Assembly: GCA_902492755.1 (NCBI GenBank)
Contig: CABUNB010000010.1
Location: 1-56,977 of the forward strand
DNA length: 56,977 bases
Direction of reading: 5' to 3'
From: an uncultured Collinsella sp.
GTDB taxonomy: Bacteria; Actinomycetota; Coriobacteriia; Coriobacteriales; Coriobacteriaceae
Below, piece after piece: positions 24,793 to 33,060 of the stretch. The position numbers and the translations under genes were made by a program. Every line of letters begins with the position of its first letter. Position 1 is the stretch's first letter. The notes beneath the pieces were generated by a model. It searched no databases. It saw nothing but the letters and a program-made list of their open reading frames with translations, and had not been told where the DNA came from.

Positions 24793-25476
24793 ATGGCCGA
24801 GAAAACGATTGATATTGCATCGCCGATTCTGTCGCGCAACGAGCGCCTGGCAGATCAGCTGCGTCAGCGATTTGAGCAGACGAACACCTACGTGATCAAC
24901 GTGCTGTCGAGCCCCGGCTCGGGTAAGACCACCACGATTCTGGGCACAAACGAGCGCCTGCGTGACAAAGCCGGCCTGCGCTGTGCTGTCATCGAGGGCG
25001 ATATCGCCTCGGATGTCGACGCCATCACCATGAAGGAAGCCGGCATGCCCGCCATCCAGATCAACACGGGCGGCCTGTGCCACCTCGAGGGCAACATGAT
25101 CATGGAGGCCGTCGACGCCTTCGACCAGGCTGTGGGTCTGGAGAACATCGACGTCATCTTTATCGAAAACGTGGGCAACCTGGTCTGCCCGGTCGACTTT
25201 GACCTGGGCGAGAACCTGTCCATCATGATTCTCTCGGTGCCCGAGGGCGACGACAAGCCCATCAAGTACCCGGGCATCTTCCAACACGCCGGCGCGCAGC
25301 TGCTCAACAAGGTCGACGTGGCTCCGGCTTTCGATTTTGACATGGATAGGTATACTAAGACACTCGATGACCTCAATCCGCAGGCGCCGCGGTTTGCCGT
25401 GAGCGCGCGCAAGGGCGAGGGCATGGATGCCTGGTGCGATTGGCTCATCGGGCAGATTGAGCAAGCAAGGGCGTAA
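24793..25476 (+). CDS. hypB: Hydrogenase nickel-incorporation GTPase HypB
   Basis: A 227-residue SIMIBI-class GTPase that drives nickel insertion into [NiFe]-hydrogenase. The P-loop is SSPGSGKTT at residues 39-47. EGDIASDVDA is switch I, and GGLCHLEGNM carries the metal-binding Cys-His at the dimer interface. FIENVGNLVCP is the conserved segment before the guanine pocket (LNKVDV). There is no poly-His nickel-storage N-terminus and no CxxCGC motif, so it is the minimal form. It follows hypA and precedes topA by 54 bp. Confidence 0.95.
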   Translation: MAEKTIDIASPILSRNERLADQLRQRFEQTNTYVINVLSSPGSGKTTTILGTNERLRDKAGLRCAVIEGDIASDVDAITMKEAGMPAIQINTGGLCHLEGNMIMEAVDAFDQAVGLENIDVIFIENVGNLVCPVDFDLGENLSIMILSVPEGDDKPIKYPGIFQHAGAQLLNKVDVAPAFDFDMDRYTKTLDDLNPQAPRFAVSARKGEGMDAWCDWLIGQIEQARA

Positions 25477-25530
25477 GTCGGCCGCCATACGGGCGGGCGT
25501 AGCCGCAGAGATACGAGATAGGAGCCTCTT

Positions 25531-28107
25531 TTGAAGCTCATCATCGCCGAGAAAAACGACGCCGCGCGTCAGATCGCCGAGCGTCTGTCCACGGGCAAAC
25601 CCAAAAAGGACAAGGTGTACAACACTGCCATCTACCGTTTTGAGTGGAAGGGCGAGGAGTGCGTGACCATCGGCCTTGCCGGTCACATCCTGGCGCCCGA
25701 TTTTTGCGACAGCGTGCTGTTCGATAAAAAGCTGGGCTGGTATTCGGTCACGGAGGACGGCGAAATGCTGCCGGCCGACATGCCCGATGGCCTGGCTCGT
25801 CCGCCCTACGACACCAAGCGCAAGCCGTTTCTTGCCGACGGTATCTCCATCAAGGGCTGGAAGCTCGAGAGCCTGCCTTACCTCACCTGGGCGCCCGTCA
25901 TTAAGCTGCCGGCCGAGAAAGAACTCATTCGTTCGCTCAAGAACCTCGCTAAAAAGTCCGACAGCGTCATCATCGCCACGGACTTCGATCGCGAGGGCGA
26001 GCTGATCGGCTCGGACGCCCTCAACAAGGTGCGCGAGGTTGCGCCGGACCTGCCGGTTGCCCGCGCCCAGTATTCTTCGTTTACCAAGGCCGAGATCACG
26101 CAGGCCTTCGATAACCTCGTCTCGCTCGACCAGAATCTGGCCGACGCCGGCGAGAGCCGCCAACACATCGACCTCATCTGGGGCGCGGTGCTCACACGCT
26201 ACCTGACGCTCGCCAAGTTCGGCGGCTTTGGCAACGTGCGCTCTGCCGGCCGCGTGCAGACGCCGACGCTCGCCCTGGTGGTCGAGCGCGAGCGCGAGCG
26301 CATGGCGTTTGTGCCCGAGGACTATTGGCAGATTCGCGGCATGGGCGCTGCGCAGGGCGCCGCCGAGGACGATCGCTTTAAGATCGCGCACAAGACGGCA
26401 CGCTTTACCGAGAAGGATGCTGCCGAGACGGCGTACGGCCACGTCGACGGCGCCACGACGGCAACCGTCGCCGCGGTGACCAAGCGCTCGCGCAAGCAAC
26501 AGCCGCCCGCCCCGTTTGCGACGACCTCGCTGCAGGCTGCCGCCGCGGCCGAGGGCATCTCGCCTGCGCGTACGATGCGCATCGCCGAGTCCCTCTACAT
26601 GGCGGGCCTCATCAGCTACCCGCGTGTCGACAACACCGTGTACCCCGCGACGCTCGACCTGGGCGCCGTGGTGAGCGACCTGGCAAAGATCAACCCGGCG
26701 CTGGCACCCGTGTGCAAAAAGGTGCTCGCCGGCCCCATGAAGCCCACGCGCGGCAAGGTCGAGACCACCGACCACCCGCCGATCTATCCCACGGGCGAGG
26801 GCGATCCGTCCACGCTCGACGGCGGCCAGCGCAAGCTCTACGACCTCATCGCCCGCCGCTTCCTGGCGACGCTCATGGGCCCCGCGACCATCGAGAACAC
26901 CAAGCTCGAGCTCGATGTGAACGGCGAGCCGTTCGTGGCTTCGGGCGACGTGCTCGTGACCCCGGGATTCCGCGAGGCCTATCCGTACGGCCTTAAGCGC
27001 GACGAGCAGATGCCGCCGCTGGAGCAGGGCGATACGGTCGATGTGTTCGACATTAAGCTCGAGGCCAAGCAGACCGAGCCGCCCGCGCGCTACAGCCAGG
27101 GCAAGCTCGTGCAGGAGATGGAAAAGCGCGGCCTGGGCACCAAGTCCACGCGCGCGAGCATCATCGAGCGCCTGTATGCCGTGCGCTACCTCAAAAACGA
27201 TCCCGTGGAGCCGAGCCAGCTGGGCATCGCCATCATCGACGCGCTGACGCAGTTTGCCCCGCGCATCACGAGCCCCGATATGACCAGCGAGCTCGACGGC
27301 GACATGACCCGCGTGGAGCGCGGCGAGGATACCGAAGAGCATGTCGTGACGCACTCGCGCGCGCTGCTGGCCGGCGTGCTCGACGAGCTGCTCAAGCACA
27401 CGCAGGAGCTGGGCGATGCCATCAGCGACGCCGTCACGGCCGACGCGCGCGTGGGCGCCTGTCCCAAGTGCGGCAAGGACCTGGTTATGAAGACGAGTGC
27501 CAAGACCCGTGGCAGCTTTATTGGCTGCATGGGCTGGCCCGACTGCGACGTGACCTATCCGGTGCCGAGCGGCGTCAAGGTGAGCCCGCTCGAGGGCGAG
27601 GCGGCCGTGTGCCCCGAGTGCGGCGCCCCGCGCATCAAGTGCCAGCCGTTCCGCCAGAAGGCCTTCGAGATCTGCGTGAACCCCACGTGTCCCACCAACT
27701 ACGAGCCCGACCTTAAGGTGGGCGAGTGCAAGGTGTGCGCCGAGGCCGGACGCCATGGCGACCTGATCGCGCACAAGAGCGAGAAGAGCGGCAAGCGCTT
27801 TATCCGCTGCACCAACTACGACGACTGCGGCGTGAGCTATCCACTGCCGGCGCGCGGTAAGCTCGAGGCGACGGGCGAGACCTGCCCCGAGTGCGGCGCC
27901 CCCATCGTGGTGGTCAACACGGCGCGCGGCCCGTGGCGTATTTGCGTCAACATGGACTGCCCGACCAAGGAGAAGAAGCCCGCCCGCGGCCGCAAGACTG
28001 CGACCAAGGCGAGCACGGCCAAGAAGACTTCGACGGCCAAAAAGACGGCCGCCAAGAAGACGACGGCAAAAAAGGCCACGACTAAGAAGGCCGCCGCCGA
28101 CAAATAG
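25531..28107 (+). CDS. topA: DNA topoisomerase I (type IA)
   Basis: An 858-residue enzyme that relaxes negative supercoils. The Toprim domain opens with KLIIAEKNDAAR and carries TDFDREGELIG near residue 150. The catalytic tyrosine is Y363 in LISYPRVDN; the usual motif has Thr where Val stands here. The C-terminus has repeated four-Cys zinc ribbons (CPKCGKDL, CPECGAPR, CKVCAEAG, CPECGAPI). A roughly 50-residue Lys/Ala/Thr tail follows, similar to the basic tails of actinobacterial enzymes that speed processive relaxation. The start is TTG 25531, six bases after GGAG. The archaeal-type start hints at the short TopB/TopA-like branch, so Topo III is an alternative name. Confidence 0.92.
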   Translation: MKLIIAEKNDAARQIAERLSTGKPKKDKVYNTAIYRFEWKGEECVTIGLAGHILAPDFCDSVLFDKKLGWYSVTEDGEMLPADMPDGLARPPYDTKRKPFLADGISIKGWKLESLPYLTWAPVIKLPAEKELIRSLKNLAKKSDSVIIATDFDREGELIGSDALNKVREVAPDLPVARAQYSSFTKAEITQAFDNLVSLDQNLADAGESRQHIDLIWGAVLTRYLTLAKFGGFGNVRSAGRVQTPTLALVVERERERMAFVPEDYWQIRGMGAAQGAAEDDRFKIAHKTARFTEKDAAETAYGHVDGATTATVAAVTKRSRKQQPPAPFATTSLQAAAAAEGISPARTMRIAESLYMAGLISYPRVDNTVYPATLDLGAVVSDLAKINPALAPVCKKVLAGPMKPTRGKVETTDHPPIYPTGEGDPSTLDGGQRKLYDLIARRFLATLMGPATIENTKLELDVNGEPFVASGDVLVTPGFREAYPYGLKRDEQMPPLEQGDTVDVFDIKLEAKQTEPPARYSQGKLVQEMEKRGLGTKSTRASIIERLYAVRYLKNDPVEPSQLGIAIIDALTQFAPRITSPDMTSELDGDMTRVERGEDTEEHVVTHSRALLAGVLDELLKHTQELGDAISDAVTADARVGACPKCGKDLVMKTSAKTRGSFIGCMGWPDCDVTYPVPSGVKVSPLEGEAAVCPECGAPRIKCQPFRQKAFEICVNPTCPTNYEPDLKVGECKVCAEAGRHGDLIAHKSEKSGKRFIRCTNYDDCGVSYPLPARGKLEATGETCPECGAPIVVVNTARGPWRICVNMDCPTKEKKPARGRKTATKASTAKKTSTAKKTAAKKTTAKKATTKKAAADK

Positions 28108-28137
28108 CCGTACGGTCGAAACATTGCCCAAAACAAA

Positions 28138-28173
28138 AACGAGCGAGGACCTCAAAATCCTCGCTCGTTTTTT
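28138..28173 (+). terminator. Rho-independent terminator after topA
   Basis: AACGAGCGAGGA pairs perfectly with TCCTCGCTCGTT around an 8-base loop, followed by six T counting the stem end. It begins 30 bases after the topA stop. Confidence 0.95.
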
Positions 28174-28177
28174 GTAG

Positions 28178-28235
28178 CTAGTCATTGGGGACGTTCTTTA
28201 ATGACTAGTCGTTTAAGAACGTCCCGAACGACTAG
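28178..28235. repeat. REPIN: two inverted CTAGTCATT REP units
   Basis: Unit 1 (28178-28207) pairs CTAGTCATT with AATGACTAG; unit 2, from 28204, pairs CTAGTCGTT with AACGACTAG. The two share a central CTAG and are inverted: GGGACGTTCTT (28188-28198) is the exact complement of 28215-28225. The 3' end overlaps the stop codon of the minus-strand Zn-ribbon gene (28232-28234). It is related to 180-247. Confidence 0.8.
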
Positions 28236-29215
28236 TTCACTTCGACGGGTTTGGCGCCGGGGTAGCGCTCCTCAAAGTCTAGGCGGTACTTATTGTCATT
28301 GGTGCCCGCCACGTTGTCGCGCGACAGCGGCGCCACGATCTCATTCTTGTGGTCCGCAGGCTTGGCGTATTTCAGGCTGATCTCCCAGGCATCACAGATT
28401 GCGTCAATGCGGTGATCCAGGTCGTCGTACAGGGCGATGATGTCCTTCCAGGAGCTGTAGTTCTTGGAGCTCGTCGGGACGTCCAGGTCCTCGACGATGT
28501 CGTAATACTGCTCGATGGTGTCCTCCGTGCGCTCGGCGACGTCGGCGAGATTTTGACGGGTGGTTCGATCCTCTTCCAGATAGTTGCCGTTGAAGTTCTG
28601 CGCGCAGCCACGGACCTGGCTGTCGAGATCTTCGAGCAGGTCGTAGTATTCGCTCAGTCGGCGGTAGAGGTTCTGCTCGGAGAGCGTTGCTTCGCCGCCA
28701 TCCTCGTCGTCATCGTCATCATCGTCGTACAGGCTGTTGGGATCGCCGAGAGGTTTTAGGTCATCGTCGTCGACGTCATGGTGCAGCTTAACTACCTCGG
28801 CAGTCGTCTGCGTGGCGGCGTTGTCGAACGGTCTGATTGCAAAGAAGATGACCAGGGCGATGATGATCGCCACCAGCACAACGATAACGGCGATAAGCGG
28901 CCCGGTGCCGCTCTTTTTGGGAGCGGGGGTCTGTGGCGAAGCGGGTGCGTATGCGGGAGCCGGCTGCTGTTGGGGCGAGCCGCTCGCGACGGGTATGCGC
29001 TGCGTGGTCTCGACGGCCTCGGTCCTTACGGCGGGGTCGGGGCTATAGGCGAGGGAGTCGTCCGCCTTGGCTTGCGGCGTATCAAGGGAGCCGGTCTGCT
29101 CAAAAGCGGGCTGGCTATCGCTCGTGGCTGTTTGCTCAACGGGTGCACCGCACGAGGTGCAGAACTTGGCATCATCTGCAAGAAGCTTGCCGCACGAGGC
29201 GCAATACCGAGACAT
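28232..29215 (-). CDS. Zinc-ribbon, single-pass membrane protein
   Basis: A 327-residue protein. An N-terminal zinc ribbon (C5, C8, C19, C22) is followed by a Pro/Gln/Ala linker (residues 40-100) and a membrane helix at about 105-127 (LIAVIVVLVAIIIALVIFFA). A long exterior part contains an Asp-rich run near 155-165. A predicted helical region, LYRRLSEYYDLLEDLDSQVR, contains several Tyr. The cytosolic-ribbon/exterior-helix layout is common in Coriobacteria and Firmicutes envelope-stress proteins of unknown role. ATG 29215 follows AAAGGAG. Its last codon lies inside the REPIN at 28178-28235. Confidence 0.8.
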   Translation of the reverse strand: MSRYCASCGKLLADDAKFCTSCGAPVEQTATSDSQPAFEQTGSLDTPQAKADDSLAYSPDPAVRTEAVETTQRIPVASGSPQQQPAPAYAPASPQTPAPKKSGTGPLIAVIVVLVAIIIALVIFFAIRPFDNAATQTTAEVVKLHHDVDDDDLKPLGDPNSLYDDDDDDDEDGGEATLSEQNLYRRLSEYYDLLEDLDSQVRGCAQNFNGNYLEEDRTTRQNLADVAERTEDTIEQYYDIVEDLDVPTSSKNYSSWKDIIALYDDLDHRIDAICDAWEISLKYAKPADHKNEIVAPLSRDNVAGTNDNKYRLDFEERYPGAKPVEVN

Positions 29216-29285
29216 TGCCACTCCTTTCGCCACATTTCAATGCAATACGACGATTATACCCAGCATCCAAAATTCCCCATCATAC

Positions 29286-29350
29286 GTTACGGTGAAATAG
29301 GGGCTGTTTGGCGGTCTCAGAGCTTCAATCAGCCCCTATTTCACCGCAAC
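29286..29350. repeat. 21-bp-arm hairpin upstream of tmk
   Basis: GGTGAAATAGGGGCTG (29291-29306) and its exact complement (29330-29345) form a 16-bp stem; the pairing extends to 29286/29350 with one mismatch. The loop is 23 bases. It lies 65 bases beyond the Zn-ribbon gene start and about 105 before tmk. No T-tract follows. Confidence 0.7.
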
Positions 29351-29454
29351 TTTGGAAAGGCGCCTTTAACCATTGGGGACGCGCCGAGCACTGGGGTATC
29401 ATGGCTTGGTTGATATATCTGCATTTACGCGCCTTGTAGGAAGGGGCTGCGCCC

Positions 29455-30138
29455 ATGGCTTTTGAGCCTGCTCAACATAGCTTTATCACGCTCGAGGGCG
29501 TCGACGGTGCCGGCAAGTCCACGCAGGCGCGCCTGCTTGCCCGTGCGCTCGACCTCGCTGGCTATCAGGTCGTAACTCTGCGCGAGCCGGGTGGCACTGC
29601 CATCAGCGAAAAGATTCGCGCTTTGCTGCTCGACCCCGCCAACACGGCGATGGGAGACACCTGCGAGTTGCTGCTCTACGAGGCGGCGCGTGCCCAGCTG
29701 GTGCACGAGGTCATCGCGCCCGCCCTTGCGGCCGGCAAGGTGGTCCTGTGCGATCGCTTCTACGATTCCACGACCTGCTACCAGGCATTTGCCGATGGCC
29801 TCGATCGCCAGATGGTGCGCGACGCCAACAACCTGGCCGTCGCGGGAACGCACCCGGCACTCACACTCGTCTACCACATCACGCCCGAGCAGGCGGCGCT
29901 GCGCATGGCGGCCCGCGGTGCGACCGATCGCATGGAGGCCAAGGGCATGGCCTTCCAGGAGCGTGTCTATCAGGGATTTTGTGCCATTGCCGCCGAGGAG
30001 CCAGACCGCGTAAAGCTCATCGACGCGACCGCGTCCATCGAAGACGTCTTCGCGCAGACGGTCGAGCAGGTTCGCGCGTACGGTCTCGACATTCCGCGGG
30101 AAGCCGTCGCCGCCGCGCTTGCCAAGGAGGCCGAGTAA
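29455..30138 (+). CDS. tmk: Thymidylate kinase
   Basis: A 227-residue cytosolic kinase phosphorylating dTMP to dTDP. The P-loop is GVDGAGKST at residues 15-23. LREPGGTAISEKIRALLLD is the dTMP-binding DRX-type region, and LCDRFYDSTTCYQAF carries the Asp-Arg pair. The lid motif lies in AARGATDRMEAKGMAF. First gene of the tmk-holB-ricT unit, an order widespread in Gram-positive bacteria; holB starts two bases after its stop codon. Confidence 0.96.
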   Translation: MAFEPAQHSFITLEGVDGAGKSTQARLLARALDLAGYQVVTLREPGGTAISEKIRALLLDPANTAMGDTCELLLYEAARAQLVHEVIAPALAAGKVVLCDRFYDSTTCYQAFADGLDRQMVRDANNLAVAGTHPALTLVYHITPEQAALRMAARGATDRMEAKGMAFQERVYQGFCAIAAEEPDRVKLIDATASIEDVFAQTVEQVRAYGLDIPREAVAAALAKEAE

Positions 30139-30139
30139 C

Positions 30140-31267
30140 ATGGCCCCCGCTCAGACAAGCCTGCTGGCCAAGCTCAACACCCAGGAGCGCGTGCGCGACT
30201 TTTTGACCAACGCTATCGCCAGCGGCCGCGCATCGCACGCCTACCTGTTCTTGGGTGCACCCGGCGCCGGTAAGCTCGACGCCGCATGGGCGCTTGCCCA
30301 GGCATTCCTGTGCGAGCAGGACGGCTGCGGCTCGTGCGACAGCTGCGTGCGCGTCGCGCGCCATACGCACCCCGACGTGCACTATTACACGCCCGAGAGC
30401 GCCACAGGCTACCTCATCGCCCAGACCCGCGAGCTCCTCGACGACGTGCCGCTGGCGCCCATCCGCGCCAAGGCAAAGGTCTACATCATCGACCGTGCCG
30501 AGCAGCTGCGCGCCAACACCGCCAACGCGCTGCTCAAAACACTCGAGGAGCCGCCCGAGGGCGTTATGTTTATCTTGCTGGGCACCTCGGCCGACGTGAT
30601 GCTGCCCACTATCGTGAGTCGCTGTCAGTGCGTGCCGTTTCGGCTGGTATCGCCCGCCGTCGCCGCGCAGGCCGTGAGCCGCGCCACCGGTCAGGACCCT
30701 GCGCGTTGCCGCATGGCGGTCGCCGTGGCGGGAAGCCCCACACGCGGCATCGAGTTTCTTAAGAGCGCCGAGCGCCAGGATGCTCGCCGCCAGATGGTCC
30801 GCGCCATCGATTCGCTCATCGCCGCCGACGAGGCCGACGTGCTCAGCCGCGCCAAGTCGCTCATCGTCGCCGTTAAGGCGCCGCTCGCCGAGGTCAAGTC
30901 CACGCAGGAAAAGGTGCTCGAGCAAAACGCCGACTACCTGTCGCGTGGAGCATTGAAGCAGCTTGAGGACCGCAACAAGCGCGAACTCAACGCGCGCGAG
31001 CGTTCGGGTATCATGGAAGCGCTGGCGAGCGCGCGGACGCTCATGCGCGATGTGCTGCTGACACTTCAGGACGAGGCGGCCGACGTGGTGAACGAAGACG
31101 TGCGCGACACGATCGGGCGGCTTGCCGCCGCGACGAATGTTGCGGGTGCCACACGGGCACTCGAGGCGGTCGCGACCGCCGAGCGCAACATCGCCAGAAA
31201 CGTTACTCCCCAGCTGGCCATCGAGGTCATGCTGTTCGATATCAGGAAGGCACTGAAATGCCGTTAG
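30140..31267 (+). CDS. holB: DNA polymerase III subunit delta'
   Basis: A 375-residue clamp-loader subunit. It has an AAA+ core with the degenerate P-loop LGAPGAGKLDAAWA and a four-Cys zinc module (CEQDGCGSCDSC) near residue 60. The sensor-like segment KVYIIDRAEQLRANTANALL then KTLEEPPEG is the strongest signature of HolB/DnaX proteins. The middle of the protein is Ala/Arg-rich and the C-terminal collar domain is weakly conserved, as usual. ATG 30140 has AAGGAGG nine bases upstream, inside tmk. Its 3' end overlaps ricT by 10 bp. Confidence 0.93.
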   Translation: MAPAQTSLLAKLNTQERVRDFLTNAIASGRASHAYLFLGAPGAGKLDAAWALAQAFLCEQDGCGSCDSCVRVARHTHPDVHYYTPESATGYLIAQTRELLDDVPLAPIRAKAKVYIIDRAEQLRANTANALLKTLEEPPEGVMFILLGTSADVMLPTIVSRCQCVPFRLVSPAVAAQAVSRATGQDPARCRMAVAVAGSPTRGIEFLKSAERQDARRQMVRAIDSLIAADEADVLSRAKSLIVAVKAPLAEVKSTQEKVLEQNADYLSRGALKQLEDRNKRELNARERSGIMEALASARTLMRDVLLTLQDEAADVVNEDVRDTIGRLAAATNVAGATRALEAVATAERNIARNVTPQLAIEVMLFDIRKALKCR

Positions 31268-32958
31268 TCGTACCCGTTAAGTTTACCTACGCCTCGCGCG
31301 ACCTGTGGTTTGACCCGCAGGATCTGGATATCCTCGAGGCAGATTACGCTATTTGCTCCACCGAGCGCGGAACCGAGATCGGCCTGGTCACGGCCGATCC
31401 CTTCGAGGTGCCGCAAGACGAGATCGGCCAGCCGCTCAAGCCCGTGCTGCGCGTGGCGAGTGATATCGATTTGCAGCTTGCCGACGACCTGGCTATCCAG
31501 GGCGACGAGGCCATGGTCGATTTCCGCCGCCTGGTCAAGGAGCTCGACCTCGAGATGAAGCCGGTCGGCGTCGAGTACCTGTTTGGCGGCGAGAAGGCCG
31601 TGTTCTACTTTGCGGCCGAGGAGCGCGTCGATTTTCGCCAGCTCGTCAAGGACCTGTCCTCGACGCTGCACATTCGCGTCGACATGCGCCAGATCGGTGT
31701 GCGCGACGAGACCCGCTTGGTGGGCGGCTATGCCCAGTGCGGTCAGGAACTCTGCTGCACGCGCTTTGGCGGACAGTTTGAGCCGGTTTCGATCCGCATG
31801 GCAAAAGAGCAGGACCTGCCGCTCAACTCGTCCAAGATCAGCGGAGTGTGTGGCCGCCTGATGTGCTGCCTGCGCTACGAGTTCGAGGCGTACAAGGACT
31901 TTAAGAGCCGCGCGCCCAAAAAGAAGACGCTCATCGACACGCCGCTCGGCAAGGCGCGTATCCAGGAATACGACACCCCGCGCGAGCAGCTGGTGCTGCG
32001 CCTGGAGAACGGCAAGGTCTTCAAGGTCAACCTGGCCGATATGACCTGCTCCGAGGGTTGCAAAAAGAAGGCCGCCGAGCAGGGTTGCAACTGCCGTCCC
32101 GACTGCGTGACGCGCGATGTGCTCGAGCGCATCGAGTCGCCCGAGATGCGCCTGGCGCTTATGGAGCTCGACCGCGAGAACGGCGTCGACGTGGGCGATG
32201 GCCTGTCGAGCGCCGACCGTCTGGCCGGCACGTCGATGCCCAAGCGCCGTCGCCGCGATGCAGATGCCGATGCCCGCGCTGCTCAGAGTCAGGGCGAGGG
32301 CCGTGGCCGTGGTAAGGGTCGCGGCAAGGTCGAGGCTCCCGAGGCCGAGGAGGCCGCTGGTGGTCGTCGCCGTCGCAAGCGTGCGGGCTCGGGCGATGCC
32401 GGCGAGACCGCGGCTGCAGGCAAGAATGCCTCCCGCGAGCGCGAGGCTCAGCAGACCCAGCAGCAAAACCGCGGCGGTGGCATGAACCCCACGCGCCGTC
32501 GCCGTCGTCATCTGTCGAGCGAGGAGCGCGAGGATGCTTTCCGCGCCGCAGCCGCTCGCGAGGCCGGTGCCGCCCCTAAGGGTGGTTCGGGTTCCGATAC
32601 GCCTGCCGACAAGGGCGGCAAGCCGCGTGGCGAGGAGGAGCGCGCTCCGCGTCCGCGCCGTCGCCATTCCTCGGGCACGCAGCAGAAGCCTTCGGTGCCT
32701 TCCGTGGCCGATCAGGTTTCGGATGGCGAGGTCAAGGTCACGCGTCGTCGTCCCGGTGACGGCGGAGGTGCGGCTGCCAAGGCCGCGCGCGGCGCCGCCC
32801 GCGACGAGCACGAGCCGCGTGAGGATCGCGGTGGCGAGGGTTCGGCCGACCAGGGCCAGAAGCGTCGCCGTCGCCGTCGCTCCCGCAAGCCGCGTCAGGA
32901 CGGTGGCGAGGGCTCGACTCCGAGCTCGTCCGCACCGCAACCGCCCGCCGGCGAATAA
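31258..32958 (+). CDS. ricT: PSP1-domain protein RicT (YaaT) with a long basic tail
   Basis: A 566-residue protein. Residues 1-280 form the PSP1 domain with the conserved Cys set (YAQCGQELCCTRFGG and GVCGRLMCCLRYEFEAY). In B. subtilis RicT, these hold Fe-S clusters in a complex with RicA/RicF that adjusts mRNA processing and phosphorelay activity. The position behind holB is the conserved one. From about residue 310 on, some 250 residues are low-complexity Arg/Gly/Ala/Glu, including KRRRRRRSRKPRQ near the end. This tail is absent from short relatives and suggests RNA binding. Translation is coupled to holB by the 10-bp overlap. Confidence 0.92.
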   Translation: MPLVVPVKFTYASRDLWFDPQDLDILEADYAICSTERGTEIGLVTADPFEVPQDEIGQPLKPVLRVASDIDLQLADDLAIQGDEAMVDFRRLVKELDLEMKPVGVEYLFGGEKAVFYFAAEERVDFRQLVKDLSSTLHIRVDMRQIGVRDETRLVGGYAQCGQELCCTRFGGQFEPVSIRMAKEQDLPLNSSKISGVCGRLMCCLRYEFEAYKDFKSRAPKKKTLIDTPLGKARIQEYDTPREQLVLRLENGKVFKVNLADMTCSEGCKKKAAEQGCNCRPDCVTRDVLERIESPEMRLALMELDRENGVDVGDGLSSADRLAGTSMPKRRRRDADADARAAQSQGEGRGRGKGRGKVEAPEAEEAAGGRRRRKRAGSGDAGETAAAGKNASREREAQQTQQQNRGGGMNPTRRRRRHLSSEEREDAFRAAAAREAGAAPKGGSGSDTPADKGGKPRGEEERAPRPRRRHSSGTQQKPSVPSVADQVSDGEVKVTRRRPGDGGGAAAKAARGAARDEHEPREDRGGEGSADQGQKRRRRRRSRKPRQDGGEGSTPSSSAPQPPAGE

Positions 32959-33021
32959 CGCCCGCGAGCGGATTTAACCTGCCTTGCCCCGAGTGCATCG
33001 GGGTATCATAGCGCCGAATCA

Positions 33022-33057
33022 ACAACCCTCCCTGCGACCGAACGTAGGGAGGGTTGT
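33022..33057 (+). promoter_or_regulatory. Hairpin masking the comF-like ribosome site
   Basis: ACAACCCTCCCT (33022-33033) pairs perfectly with AGGGAGGGTTGT (33046-33057), extended by three more pairs to a 6-base loop. The right arm contains the only good ribosome site (GGGAGGG) for the TTG start at 33061. The stem ends three bases before the codon and has no T-tract. Confidence 0.6.
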
Positions 33058-33060
33058 GTC

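Noticed and set aside
24787..28185. Very long open frame (over 1100 codons) on the minus strand opposite hypB and topA
   Set aside because: It is the mirror of highly biased G+C-rich genes. The translation is Ala/Gly/Leu/His/Arg-rich with no domain, while the plus strand carries clear HypB and topoisomerase I motifs.
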